Below, in pieces: positions 6,924-14,494 of a stretch of 14,941 nucleotides of DNA; positions within the stretch are counted from its first letter, which is position 1, and every line of letters starts with the position of its first letter. Under the pieces are notes generated by a model, which worked only from the letters and a program-made list of their open reading frames with translations, had not been told where the DNA came from and made no database searches. The translations under genes and the position numbers were made by a program. The stretch is taken from assembly GCA_018830925.1 (NCBI GenBank), contig JAHJRK010000330.1, forward strand, positions 1 to 14,941, read 5' to 3'. The DNA comes from Pseudomonadota bacterium (GTDB lineage: Bacteria; Desulfobacterota; Desulfobacteria; Desulfobacterales; RPRI01).

Positions 6924-7522
6924 AATAAACCTTTTGAATGTGCGTAATAAACACCTAAAGTTAAAGCGCCTACTACAGCCAATAGACAAATAATAATTAA
7001 TGATAGTGGTATCTTATCACGCCAAAACCTGAAATGTTTTTGTTCATCCACCCAATCGATCTGATGTTGCCAAAAAAACTTGTAATGTGCATACAAATCA
7101 CTGAAAAGTATCTGTTTGCTGATGCAATGCGAGTAGTATCTTGATTCGATTTCTGAAAGCTTTTCAGCTTCATCTGAAAAATCTAATTTTTCGGATGATT
7201 TTACAAGAAAATATATTGATTTAAGATCGTTAAACAATTGCGTTAGCAAGACTCCATTTTTTTCGTAGTTGAGCTTGGTCTCGCCATATGAATTTATGAG
7301 TAGCCCGGAAATACCTAAAATTATCAAAATTGCTGAGATATGCTTTGTTGCCAATATGTCTATGAATAATGCAAAAACGCCCACACCCATAGAGATGAAT
7401 CCTATCCATCCCGGAGCTTTTTCGACAATATCGTAGGTAGCAAAGTGTTTTTTTGCGCCGAAGCCTATGTTGTAGGCGGTATCCGCAATTCTTAACAACA
7501 AATCATTCTTCTTCATCGTCAT
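6920..7522 (-). CDS. SLATT-type membrane effector
   Basis: From ATG 7522 the product has 200 residues. The start is chosen because ATGA at 7519-7522 overlaps the CD-NTase stop by 4 nt; an upstream in-frame ATG at 7591 would add a Cys/Arg-rich stretch read from inside the CD-NTase gene. An amphipathic N-terminal helix (RIADTAYNIGFGAKKHF) precedes two membrane helices at about 39-57 and 62-79. A long helical cytoplasmic part follows, and a third hydrophobic helix lies at about 171-193 (LSLIIICLLAVVGALTLGVY). This is the layout of SLATT domains (SMODS and SLOG-associating 2TM effectors), predicted to open pores in the inner membrane when the partner nucleotidyltransferase makes its cyclic nucleotide, killing or arresting the infected cell. 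The exact SLATT subfamily is not assigned. Low-GC codon use compared with hsdR suggests separate ancestry. Confidence 0.8.
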   Translation of the reverse strand: MTMKKNDLLLRIADTAYNIGFGAKKHFATYDIVEKAPGWIGFISMGVGVFALFIDILATKHISAILIILGISGLLINSYGETKLNYEKNGVLLTQLFNDLKSIYFLVKSSEKLDFSDEAEKLSEIESRYYSHCISKQILFSDLYAHYKFFWQHQIDWVDEQKHFRFWRDKIPLSLIIICLLAVVGALTLGVYYAHSKGLL

Positions 7523-8820
7523 TCTCCTGTTTCGATAGGAACATCTACGCGATCCTTTGCGACAACCACATCGTTTCTGATGGCATAGCATTCCACTATA
7601 TGCGGCCCCCTAAATAATGTGCGCTCCTCTTTTCTGTAAGAACCATCATCCTTGACAATTTGTCCGCGAATCTGATTCCTACGTTCAGCAATAGCCCCCC
7701 GGTTAAGAACTTTCCATTCAATGTGGTAAGGTTCAGGTACATCTATTTGGGTGATATGGAAAAGCAGTTTTTTGCATGCCAATAAAGGAAAATGCTTTTG
7801 AAGCATATAACGCAAAGTGTGCTCACGATATCCGCTCTGCGATACCTCACAGTCGATTTCAAGATTATAGCGGATATCGATAGGATACTTGTCCTCTATA
7901 AATTCTTCGGTATTATCCCAAGAAATAGCCGACTTTGCTACAGCCACTTCGCTTAAATTGGTAACAGCCGCAGGAAATGGACGGCCAAAAACCTTTTTCC
8001 ACTTGTCATTAACACCTACCTGTCCTTCTGACTCGATTGCCGCCAAACACAGCTTGTATGACTTTTTTGCTTTACGTTGGAACTTTTTCTTAACAAGAAC
8101 ATGCTGATTACTACCTGGTGCCAAATAATATTCCTGATCTTGCAATTCCGAAAGATACTTGAAAAAGTCACGCATCATCCAATCGTAATATAGGTAACTT
8201 CTATTGTCGTACTCCGTTGTAGACTTCAGGAAATTGTAGGCCAGAGTATCGATAAGCAGTCCACTCATTTGAGCACTGTGCTTGTTTTTCCATGCTCGAG
8301 CCATTTTACACAGTCGTCGTAAATTGCTATTCTTATCCCTATCCAAATCTGAAATGGCTTTTATCTCACTTCGCGGTTTGGTGATTGGCCAGCTTCCACC
8401 GTTATTTGTATTTGGGTATTTGAAACTACCATCTTCTTGTTCAAAGGCAGGAACCACCTCGATTTCTTGGTTACCAAAAGAGACAACGACAACTTGTCCA
8501 TCTCCCCAAGCATCTGTTCGAGAATAGCGATCTTTAATTGCACCTTTAACTTCCTGTAAAAGGGCAGATTGACGTCCATCTTTGAATCTTTCCCATTCGG
8601 ATTTGGGCATCATGTAAATCATGTCCAAATCCGAAATTCCTTTGATGGCTGTATAACGGCCATATGAGCCGACCTGTAGACTGTTTGCTGTTTTGGATTC
8701 CGTATTTCTATATTTTTTGTTGAGACAGCGCGTTATTTCACCATAACGATCGCTGATTTGTTCGCTGTTATCAATAGCTAAGTTAGCTAAAAACTGCTCA
8801 AACATTTCCGCAACGGTCAT
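7519..8820 (-). CDS. CD-NTase (SMODS) with AGS-C sensor domain
   Basis: A 433-residue cGAS/DncV-like nucleotidyltransferase of the kind that drives CBASS anti-phage systems. The catalytic signature is intact: Gly51-Ser52 in VGSYGRYTAIKG, then Asp64-x-Asp66 (SDLDMIY), and the third acidic residue Glu121 in IEVVPAF. Polβ-type core and helical domain cover about residues 1-300. The C-terminal region, about 308-428 (PIDIRYNLEIDCEVS to KDRVDVPIE), matches the AGS-C module (adenylyl/guanylyl cyclase and SMODS C-terminal sensor). It should make a cyclic di- or trinucleotide from NTPs; the product cannot be read from sequence. There is no HORMA, TRIP13, E1/E2 or JAB gene nearby, so with the SLATT gene it resembles a minimal (type I) CBASS. 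ATG 8820 overlaps the hsdS stop by 4 nt and its stop overlaps the SLATT start by 4 nt. Confidence 0.9.
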   Translation of the reverse strand: MTVAEMFEQFLANLAIDNSEQISDRYGEITRCLNKKYRNTESKTANSLQVGSYGRYTAIKGISDLDMIYMMPKSEWERFKDGRQSALLQEVKGAIKDRYSRTDAWGDGQVVVVSFGNQEIEVVPAFEQEDGSFKYPNTNNGGSWPITKPRSEIKAISDLDRDKNSNLRRLCKMARAWKNKHSAQMSGLLIDTLAYNFLKSTTEYDNRSYLYYDWMMRDFFKYLSELQDQEYYLAPGSNQHVLVKKKFQRKAKKSYKLCLAAIESEGQVGVNDKWKKVFGRPFPAAVTNLSEVAVAKSAISWDNTEEFIEDKYPIDIRYNLEIDCEVSQSGYREHTLRYMLQKHFPLLACKKLLFHITQIDVPEPYHIEWKVLNRGAIAERRNQIRGQIVKDDGSYRKEERTLFRGPHIVECYAIRNDVVVAKDRVDVPIETGE

Positions 8821-9923
8821 TTTGAGATCGCCTCCTCATAAACTTTCACCCGCCATTTACCCGTCAACAATTTCTGCATCAGACCGCGTTTCTGCTTACG
8901 GTAGGCTTCCAGTTGTTTTCTTAAAAGGTCGATTTCTTTTCGGGTTATGTTGAGAATAGACGCAACTGCAATTTGTTTATCCAGCGACGGCAGGGGAAAT
9001 GAGATTGCACCAAGGTCTGTGAAGCTGACGGTCTCGCGGACGCTTCCCTGTGCGCTTCTGCGAATGCGTCCTTTGGCCTCATGGGATGAAAGCCAGTGCA
9101 GGAAGAAATCAGAGTTGACTTTCTTATCGTCGATTTCGAAAACCACATACATCGGGCTGAGCACGCCTTCATCCCAACTATCCAGCCGTGAGATCGACCC
9201 AACGTTAATCCGGGAAGGATTATAGGCATACTCCCCTTTGAGGACGATTTTGTAGTTCGACAGATCGGCACTGGCAACGCGCCGTTCAAACTGATCCTCC
9301 GGCAGAACAAAGCCGTTACGATTGGTGACACTGAGAACACGATCAATGGCCACACCATTATTCCGCTTTGAGATTTCGATGGTAAAGTCTCTTATATGCC
9401 CCCTTTTATGCCGGTTATTCGACAGTAAGCCGCTAAGCAAACACCTGTACTGCTTCTCCTTAGCCGCAATTAGCCGCTCTGTTTTTTCGATAGATTGGTC
9501 CCAAGTGGAGAGTATGGTAACAATCTTCTCTTGAATGCTAACCGATGGAAGGTGAACTTTTATTTTGTGTAAATCATTTCTATTTACTCCTGGAACACCA
9601 GTTTTATCGCTGAATTTCTTAAAATTTTGAGAACTTAAGAGATAATAAACGAATTTTTCGTGATTCCCGTGAAAATCCTTAACCCATAGTGTTGTGTTAA
9701 GTGGCCAAAAGTCTCCTTCTACAAAAAATACTTCGCCTAAAGAACCATATCGACCCGTTACAACTCCTGGTCCTTTAACCTTAGCTTCATTATGATAACC
9801 AGAAACGCCGCCGGAAGAAATAATTGGATAATCTCCAGCAACTCTATTATATGATGGTAAATCAAATCCTCTCTGCAACGTGGAAACACAACCTAAAGCC
9901 TTCAATTGCCACAAGCCATTCAT
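8817..9923 (-). CDS. hsdS: Type I specificity subunit HsdS (two TRDs)
   Basis: A 368-residue specificity subunit that tells the type I complex which split DNA sequence to methylate or restrict. The two-repeat plan is visible. Target-recognition domain 1 covers about 1-130 (LQRGFDLPSYNR, GRYGSLGEV, PLNTTLWV, GVPGVNRNDL), followed by a coiled coil at 131-168 (IVTILSTWDQSIEKTERLIA). Target-recognition domain 2 covers about 176-305, followed by the second coiled coil ending EAYRKQKRGLMQKLLTGKWR. It is slightly shorter than the common 400-450 residues. ATG 9923 overlaps the BRO-protein stop by 4 nt and its own stop overlaps the CD-NTase start by 4 nt. A 3' piece of a closely related second hsdS remains at 6697-6812. 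Confidence 0.93.
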   Translation of the reverse strand: MNGLWQLKALGCVSTLQRGFDLPSYNRVAGDYPIISSGGVSGYHNEAKVKGPGVVTGRYGSLGEVFFVEGDFWPLNTTLWVKDFHGNHEKFVYYLLSSQNFKKFSDKTGVPGVNRNDLHKIKVHLPSVSIQEKIVTILSTWDQSIEKTERLIAAKEKQYRCLLSGLLSNNRHKRGHIRDFTIEISKRNNGVAIDRVLSVTNRNGFVLPEDQFERRVASADLSNYKIVLKGEYAYNPSRINVGSISRLDSWDEGVLSPMYVVFEIDDKKVNSDFFLHWLSSHEAKGRIRRSAQGSVRETVSFTDLGAISFPLPSLDKQIAVASILNITRKEIDLLRKQLEAYRKQKRGLMQKLLTGKWRVKVYEEAISK

Positions 9924-10972
9924 TCCTCGCCCTCCACCTTCTTTTGTCCCCGCACCAAATGTTTCGCACTTTTCTTCGGCGCAGGAAGGTCTTCCGGCAT
10001 ATCGCCGCCCAGATCCTTGATAGCTTTACGGACCTTACGTTTCACTAGTCGGCGGGTTTTTGACAGGGCCTTTGTGTCCGGGGCCAACGCCTTTGCCTGG
10101 GTTTCTATGAAAGCGGCCGCTGCAGTTTCCGATAATTGTTTTTGGGATGGATACAGGTAATTCTCACTGCTGACAATCGGCGTGCCTGTTTTGACTTCAA
10201 GCGCTTTACGGGCATCACCTGCGATTTTGCCGCCTTCCCTTGCGGCTTTTCGGTTCTTCTTAAATCCTTGTGCATCCTTTTTCCGGGCAATCTCGGTTGT
10301 GCCGGCTTCGCCCAGCATGGTGAAGATAAGTTCAAGATCGGTCATGTGGTCGCGGAGATTATGGTTTGCCCTCATCATATCCAGCCCTTTTATTTTACCG
10401 TGTTCACCGGGCGTCACCCCGAAGGTGGCACGTGCGATTTCGGCAGTAAGGATAGCGTATTCCAGCCCTTCCCTTACACCGCGCTCCTTCCATTCTCTGG
10501 TCAATTCGCCACGAATATTGATTGACCGAAGACGTTTTTCAATCCAGGCCTTCGAATAGCCTTTGGCCTCATAGAGCTCCCGGGCGCGAAGGCTTGCCAG
10601 TTCCGGGTCTTCAATCTCTTTCACCCGCTCATACCCAACCTTTGCCAGCCATTGCTTGAAAGGTTCGGCTTTTGGTGAAGGTATGGATTGAATAATGCGG
10701 AAAAGGGATTTGGTATTGGTACAATCCGTTTCCCTTTGCTTTCCATCAAGCGCCTTTAATTTCAACCGTACGATTTTTTCGTACGGTTGATCTATGCCTG
10801 ATTCCTGAGCCATTTTGCGTTTTAGATCGGACCAGTAGCGCTTGGGATTGTCACTTTCCGAGAGCACACCAACGACGTCAATCACCGAAAACCACCATTC
10901 ATTATTAAACCAGATACGGCGAATAGTCTTTTCCTGAAAAACAACTATTTGATTTTCCTTGATGTTTGTCAT
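9920..10972 (-). CDS. BRO-N / DinD-like protein in hsd operon
   Basis: A 350-residue protein made of two recognisable parts. Residues about 8-110 (VVFQEKTIRRIWFNNEWWFSVIDV, then SLFRIIQSIP) form a BRO-N domain, the DNA-binding module of baculovirus BRO and phage antirepressor proteins. Residues about 185-350 resemble the E. coli DNA-damage-inducible protein DinD: NLRDHMTDLELIFTMLGEAG, AREGGKIAGDARKALE, and IKDLGGDMPEDLPAPKKSA near the end. DinD is known to inhibit RecA filaments; whether this protein does so is untested. It sits between hsdM and hsdS with 4-nt overlaps on both sides, so it is made with the methyltransferase. A role in tuning restriction or in responding to DNA damage is inference from position. 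The C-terminus is strongly basic. Confidence 0.85.
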   Translation of the reverse strand: MTNIKENQIVVFQEKTIRRIWFNNEWWFSVIDVVGVLSESDNPKRYWSDLKRKMAQESGIDQPYEKIVRLKLKALDGKQRETDCTNTKSLFRIIQSIPSPKAEPFKQWLAKVGYERVKEIEDPELASLRARELYEAKGYSKAWIEKRLRSINIRGELTREWKERGVREGLEYAILTAEIARATFGVTPGEHGKIKGLDMMRANHNLRDHMTDLELIFTMLGEAGTTEIARKKDAQGFKKNRKAAREGGKIAGDARKALEVKTGTPIVSSENYLYPSQKQLSETAAAAFIETQAKALAPDTKALSKTRRLVKRKVRKAIKDLGGDMPEDLPAPKKSAKHLVRGQKKVEGEE

Positions 10973-12525
10973 CTCGCAATCTCCTTAAGCATCACAGCCA
11001 TCTTAGCCCGGACTTCGACAAGTTCGGTTTCAAGCTGGTCGATCTCCTGCTGGACGGCGTCGATATCGATCTCCTCCTCCTCTTCAAATGTGTCCACATA
11101 GCGGGAGATGTTTAGATTGAAATCGTTCTCCTTTATTTCCTCAAAAGTTGCTACATGTGCATACTTTTCAACTGATTGCCTGGCCTTCACTGTTTCCACG
11201 ATCTTTTTGATATGTTCATCGGAAAGGGCGTTCTGGTTTTTACCCGGCAGGTAGTCGCGGCTGGCATCTACAAAGATCACGTCTTTGCGGTTCTGATTGA
11301 CACCCCCTTTTTCACGGCTGCGATCAAATATCAGGATCGCCACGGGAATTGAGGTGGTCGGAAAGAGATTGCCCGGCAGTCCGACGACTGCATCCAAAAT
11401 ATTTTCTTCAATCATTTTTGTCCGGATACGCCCCTCTGCCGCCCCGCGGAAAAGTACCCCGTGAGGAACCACCACAGCGACCCGCCCCTCTTGTTCGAGA
11501 GCCGCTTCGACCATGTGACTGATAAAAGCCCAGTCGCCTTTGCTTTTGGGCGGAACTCCTCGCCAGAAGCGGTTGAAGCGGTCGCTTTTGGCCTCTTCCG
11601 CACCCCATTTATCGAGGGAAAAAGGAGGATTCGCGACAACGATATCGAATTTCATCAGGCGATCTTTTTCCACAAGCGCCGGACTGTTGAGCGTGTCGCA
11701 CCATTCAATACGGGCTGAATCTGCGCCGTTCAGAAACATGTTCATCCTGGCCAGCGCCCAGGTGCTGCCGTTCGATTCCATACCGAAAAGAGCAAAATTG
11801 CGATCATTGATTTCTTTGGATACCTCGATCAGCAACCCACCGGAACCGCAGGCCGGATCACAGATGCGGTTTCCAGGCTTTGGGCTTGCCAGCCTGGCCA
11901 CCAGTTCAGAGACCTTGTGCGGTGTGTAGAATTCCCCGGCTTTCTTGCCGGAGTCGGAAGCAAATCGCTCGATCAGATAGATGTATGTATTACCGATAAC
12001 ATCCTCGGAAACCTTGCTGGGACTCATATCCAGTTGAGGTTTGTTGAAATCCTCCAGAAGCGTCTTGAGGCGGCGGTTTCTGTCCTTGGTTCTGCCGAGA
12101 TTTGCCTCGCTGTTAAAATCAATATTACGGAATACCCCTTCCAATTTCGCTTTGTTCGTTTCTTCGATGGCATCCAGCACGATATTGATCAGTTCACCGA
12201 CATTTGCCGAATTGCGTCGTTCATAGAGGCTGTAATAATCGGCCAGGAATCTGTCTTCCACTTCATTCGTCGAATGATTCTTCAATTCCGCATAAGGCAG
12301 GATAAAGCGCTCGCGCTCCAGTCTGCGGCGGATGCGGGATTCGTCGTCGCCATACTGCCTGCGGTACACCTCATAGTGATCTTTCCAGACATCGGAAATA
12401 TATTTTACAAACAGCATCACCAGAATATAATCCTTGTACTGCGCCGGATCGACAACGCCCCTGAAGGTGTCGCAGGCGGCCCACGCCGCATTATTGATAT
12501 CTTTCTGATCGATTTTTCCATTCAT
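10969..12525 (-). CDS. hsdM: Type I methyltransferase subunit HsdM
   Basis: A 518-residue N6-adenine DNA methyltransferase subunit that with HsdS protects host DNA and forms the core of the restriction complex. The N-terminal helical domain covers about 1-160 (AAWAACDTFRG near 14, KYISDVWKDH near 41). GEFYTPHKVSELVARL at 197-212 leads into the S-adenosylmethionine motif I DPACGSGG at 223-230, and the catalytic motif IV is NPPF at 299-302. The C-terminal tail is a long acidic coiled coil (EEEEEIDIDAVQQEIDQLE) expected to hold HsdS. ATG 12525 follows AAGGAG, which lies inside the last codons of the half-size hsdS gene; the gap to that gene is 4 bp. All key residues are present. Confidence 0.96.
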   Translation of the reverse strand: MNGKIDQKDINNAAWAACDTFRGVVDPAQYKDYILVMLFVKYISDVWKDHYEVYRRQYGDDESRIRRRLERERFILPYAELKNHSTNEVEDRFLADYYSLYERRNSANVGELINIVLDAIEETNKAKLEGVFRNIDFNSEANLGRTKDRNRRLKTLLEDFNKPQLDMSPSKVSEDVIGNTYIYLIERFASDSGKKAGEFYTPHKVSELVARLASPKPGNRICDPACGSGGLLIEVSKEINDRNFALFGMESNGSTWALARMNMFLNGADSARIEWCDTLNSPALVEKDRLMKFDIVVANPPFSLDKWGAEEAKSDRFNRFWRGVPPKSKGDWAFISHMVEAALEQEGRVAVVVPHGVLFRGAAEGRIRTKMIEENILDAVVGLPGNLFPTTSIPVAILIFDRSREKGGVNQNRKDVIFVDASRDYLPGKNQNALSDEHIKKIVETVKARQSVEKYAHVATFEEIKENDFNLNISRYVDTFEEEEEIDIDAVQQEIDQLETELVEVRAKMAVMLKEIAR

Positions 12526-12529
12526 AGTG

Positions 12530-13105
12530 TTATGCTCCTTGCGCCAGTCGGATTAAATGGGTCGAAATATATTTATATCGCTTTTCACCAAGCATTTTCA
12601 TAAGTTGCTGCTCTTTCTCTGCGAGAGATGCCATCTCAACAATGGCTTTTTGCCGCTCAATGGGCGGAACGAAAATCTCTAGTTTTTCAATCTCCTCTTT
12701 GCTGATCATCTTTTGCGAGGTTCCTTTGGCGCGACTCGCCAAAAAAGCCTGTGCAGGCGGCTGATTTATAAACCAGTTCAAATATTCGGGCAGAATAATA
12801 TTCACGGACACCCTTATCCTCAAAAGAGGCGCCGACACCAAGGCAATACCGGGATCATCCAGAAGAATGGCCGAAGTTGTGGAAAGCCCACGTGACCGGA
12901 AAATGAGATCGCCTGATTTCACTAGATGATGCTCTTTTGGCTTATCCATGTCAACCCGAACGAGAGCGCTGCAATTGACACGGTTTTGATCCGTCAGATC
13001 TTTCATCTGGATAACCGCTACTGCCCCGGAATTCATCGAATAAAGCCGCGCCCGAAACGAGTATCCCATTTGAACTGATGCAATTTTGTTTAACTCAACT
13101 TTCAC
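12530..13105 (-). CDS. Half-size HsdS-like specificity protein
   Basis: A 191-residue protein with one target-recognition domain and one coiled coil: IASVQMGYSFRARL near 8, IQMKDLTDQ near 32, LVKSGDLIFRSRG near 61, then PPIERQKAIVEMASLAEKEQQ near 146. This is the plan of half of a normal HsdS. Such half subunits can act as homodimers, or they may modulate a complex that also contains the full HsdS encoded 2.6 kb downstream. It is the first gene of the defence operon. The start is GTG 13105, preceded by GGTGG; the promoter lies about 45 bp upstream. The gene ends only 4 bp before hsdM, and its last codons carry the hsdM ribosome site. Confidence 0.85.
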   Translation of the reverse strand: MKVELNKIASVQMGYSFRARLYSMNSGAVAVIQMKDLTDQNRVNCSALVRVDMDKPKEHHLVKSGDLIFRSRGLSTTSAILLDDPGIALVSAPLLRIRVSVNIILPEYLNWFINQPPAQAFLASRAKGTSQKMISKEEIEKLEIFVPPIERQKAIVEMASLAEKEQQLMKMLGEKRYKYISTHLIRLAQGA

Positions 13106-13147
13106 TTTCCACCACCTAAAATATTGCTGAAATGTCGTTATGGCACT

Positions 13148-13176
13148 TATATAATCAAGAGGATTTCATTTGTCAA
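13148..13176 (-). promoter_or_regulatory. Promoter of the defence operon
   Basis: On the minus strand a perfect TTGACA (13171-13176) is followed after exactly 17 bp by TATATA (13148-13153), in an AT-rich setting. Transcription would begin near 13141, leaving a 36-nt leader before the GTG start of the half-size HsdS gene. It is the only strong promoter I see for the ten-gene run. Confidence 0.75.
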
Positions 13177-13420
13177 GAGAAAAATATGCAAAAATAGTGT
13201 TCCTGCAAAATATTATTGGGGATGGTTGTATGGTCACGCCTCTGAACTCGATTATTGATGTTGCTGCAAATAGAAACAGGGGTCGACACGGGGACGTTCT
13301 GGCGGAGTATGCAGGCGGAACAGGACGCTTTTAAGAGCTAGTGGTTCAGCAGGAAGCCGTTTCCGATCATAGGTATTGTACATACCGACACCTTTATCCA
13401 CTCACTCCCCTTGTCGCAAA

Positions 13421-13460
13421 CCCTGCTAATCGGCCCGCTCCGCGAGCTTCCGCAGCAGGG
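13421..13460. repeat. Nested 40-bp palindrome, possible REP-like element
   Basis: CCCTGCT at the left end pairs with AGCAGGG at the right. Inside, CGG pairs with CCG, and GCTC pairs with GAGC around a CGC loop. The structure would fold as one long imperfect hairpin in DNA or RNA. No U-tract follows on either strand, so termination is unlikely to be its main role. Confidence 0.55.
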
Positions 13461-13576
13461 TATTTCTGGTAAACTATAAATGATAGGCGGGAACAAAGCT
13501 GTTTAAACATATATAACGAATTAATATCATGCGCAACAGTTCGTATTTACTTTGCATTTTAACCGGTTTTTGTCAA

Positions 13577-13607
13577 AGGATATTTGATAAACGACCCCGG
13601 ATATCCT
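13577..13607. terminator. Weak palindrome after the Nudix-like gene
   Basis: AGGATAT (13577-13583) pairs perfectly with ATATCCT (13601-13607) around a 17-base loop, starting about 10 bp past the stop of the Nudix-like gene. The stem is AT-rich and no clear U-run follows, so a termination role is only possible. Confidence 0.25.
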
Positions 13608-13616
13608 GCTATTTTC

Positions 13617-14177
13617 TCAAAAATCGCTGCGTTTTTTCTTCAGCCAGGCCGATACCACATCTTCATGCTGACGCGCATATTTCTGGTTTATTAGAATATC
13701 CACATCAAACCATTCCAGCGAGGCATACCAGGGAGGGAGACCGATTTTAAAACCTTCATCAAGCAGAAGGTCGTAAAAAAACAGAACATCAAAATGCATT
13801 TCGCCGGGGACAATGGAAAGTTCATAGAAAAAGGTCTGTACAAGGGGTTCCGAATACGCCAGGCCTTTCGGGAGCATCAGAATCTCTTCTCCGATCCTCC
13901 GGGCGGCTTCCATCGGATCTTCACCAAATTTCAGATGGCTTGCAGGCAGAGTCAATCCATGCTGGTTGACCTTTACCCGTTTTTCATCCATTCCTGCTAT
14001 CTTCTCCCAGGCCGGATGCTCTCTGTATTTTCCGAGAAGAACTTCACGCCCCTTAACGACAAAAAGAAAAACGCAGAGGCACATTCCACCTGCTGGAACA
14101 CTGGTATATCCTTTGGGCGGAGCAAACGGGGCCAACCACAAAAAGGTGTCATTCCGGTCTGTTTTTTGTGAGCACAA
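13617..14177 (-). CDS. Nudix-like hydrolase with degenerate box
   Basis: A 186-residue protein with the general layout of Nudix hydrolases: an early glycine-rich strand (SVPAGGMCLCVFLFV at 26-40) and a box-like helix HLKFGEDPMEAARRIGEEIL at 81-100. Two of the catalytic glutamates (Glu97, Glu98) are kept, but the first glutamate of the usual REUxEE core is replaced by Arg94 and the spacing to the upstream Gly/Glu is altered. Classical Nudix enzymes hydrolyse a diphosphate linked to another moiety; here activity may be changed or lost. The start is TTG 14177, supported by AAAGGAG eight bases upstream; no better ATG lies near. It is transcribed on its own, between two non-coding stretches. Family assignment is likely, function open. 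Confidence 0.65.
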   Translation of the reverse strand: MCSQKTDRNDTFLWLAPFAPPKGYTSVPAGGMCLCVFLFVVKGREVLLGKYREHPAWEKIAGMDEKRVKVNQHGLTLPASHLKFGEDPMEAARRIGEEILMLPKGLAYSEPLVQTFFYELSIVPGEMHFDVLFFYDLLLDEGFKIGLPPWYASLEWFDVDILINQKYARQHEDVVSAWLKKKRSDF

Positions 14178-14201
14178 GTTCTTTACTCCTTTCTACCATT
14201 G

Positions 14202-14366
14202 GAGACCTTTGCATAACGCCCCCTTTTGCCCGATTACTGTGTCAGGCTCAAATTTCGGCACAAAGTGAAGCGAAAGCGCTATCCTCGAAATACTCAATGT
14301 ATTCCTGTGGTTGAAATTATCGCCTTCCTTGTACTTGGCCAAAATTGGACGTTCTTCAAAGGTCTC
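14202..14366. mobile_element. MITE-like element with ~30-bp inverted repeats
   Basis: The left end GAGACCTTTGCATAACG (from 14202) and the reverse complement of the right end GAGACCTTTGAAGAACG (to 14366) agree over 10 consecutive outer bases and at about 23 of the first 30 positions. The interior of about 105 bp has no usable transposase frame. GAGACCTTTG-type ends recall IS5-like insertion sequences, from memory. Similar but not adjacent ATTG tetramers lie on each flank, so a target duplication is not secured. Best read as an internally deleted, non-autonomous copy. Confidence 0.6.
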
Positions 14367-14494
14367 TATTGCAAAATTTTTTTCATTCTTAAAAACTATT
14401 TCAATTTTCCCGCAGCATACTATATTTTACTGCAATTGGAGATAAAATCTCACATAATCATTATGTTTGTCAATTATGACGACTTCGTAAAGAT

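Larger units (their letters stand above)
13106..13616. other. 511-bp intergenic stretch, no gene recognised
   Basis: It holds the operon promoter at its left end, a nested GC-rich hairpin (13421-13460), and a weak palindrome (13577-13607). Between about 13280 and 13340 the text GGGTCGACACGGGGACGTTC and its surroundings look like the leading end of a degraded palindromic or transposon-derived element; no protein family can be read in any frame. I see no RNA gene. Confidence 0.6.

Noticed and set aside
6738..6989. An 83-codon frame starting at 6989
   Set aside because: Its first 22 codons are read out of frame from the SLATT gene and its last ones out of frame from the hsdS tail; the real content is the chimeric scar starting at 6923.
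7523..7591. Upstream ATG at 7591 as start of the SLATT gene
   Set aside because: It would add 23 Cys/Arg-rich residues encoded within the CD-NTase gene; the ATG at 7522 overlaps the CD-NTase stop by 4 nt like all other junctions of the operon.
8945..9358. A 137-codon minus-strand frame inside hsdS
   Set aside because: It is an out-of-frame shadow of hsdS; the hsdS frame explains the whole stretch with family motifs.
13529..13750. A 73-codon plus-strand frame next to the Nudix-like gene
   Set aside because: Most of it is antisense to the Nudix-like gene, and it has no ribosome site or domain.
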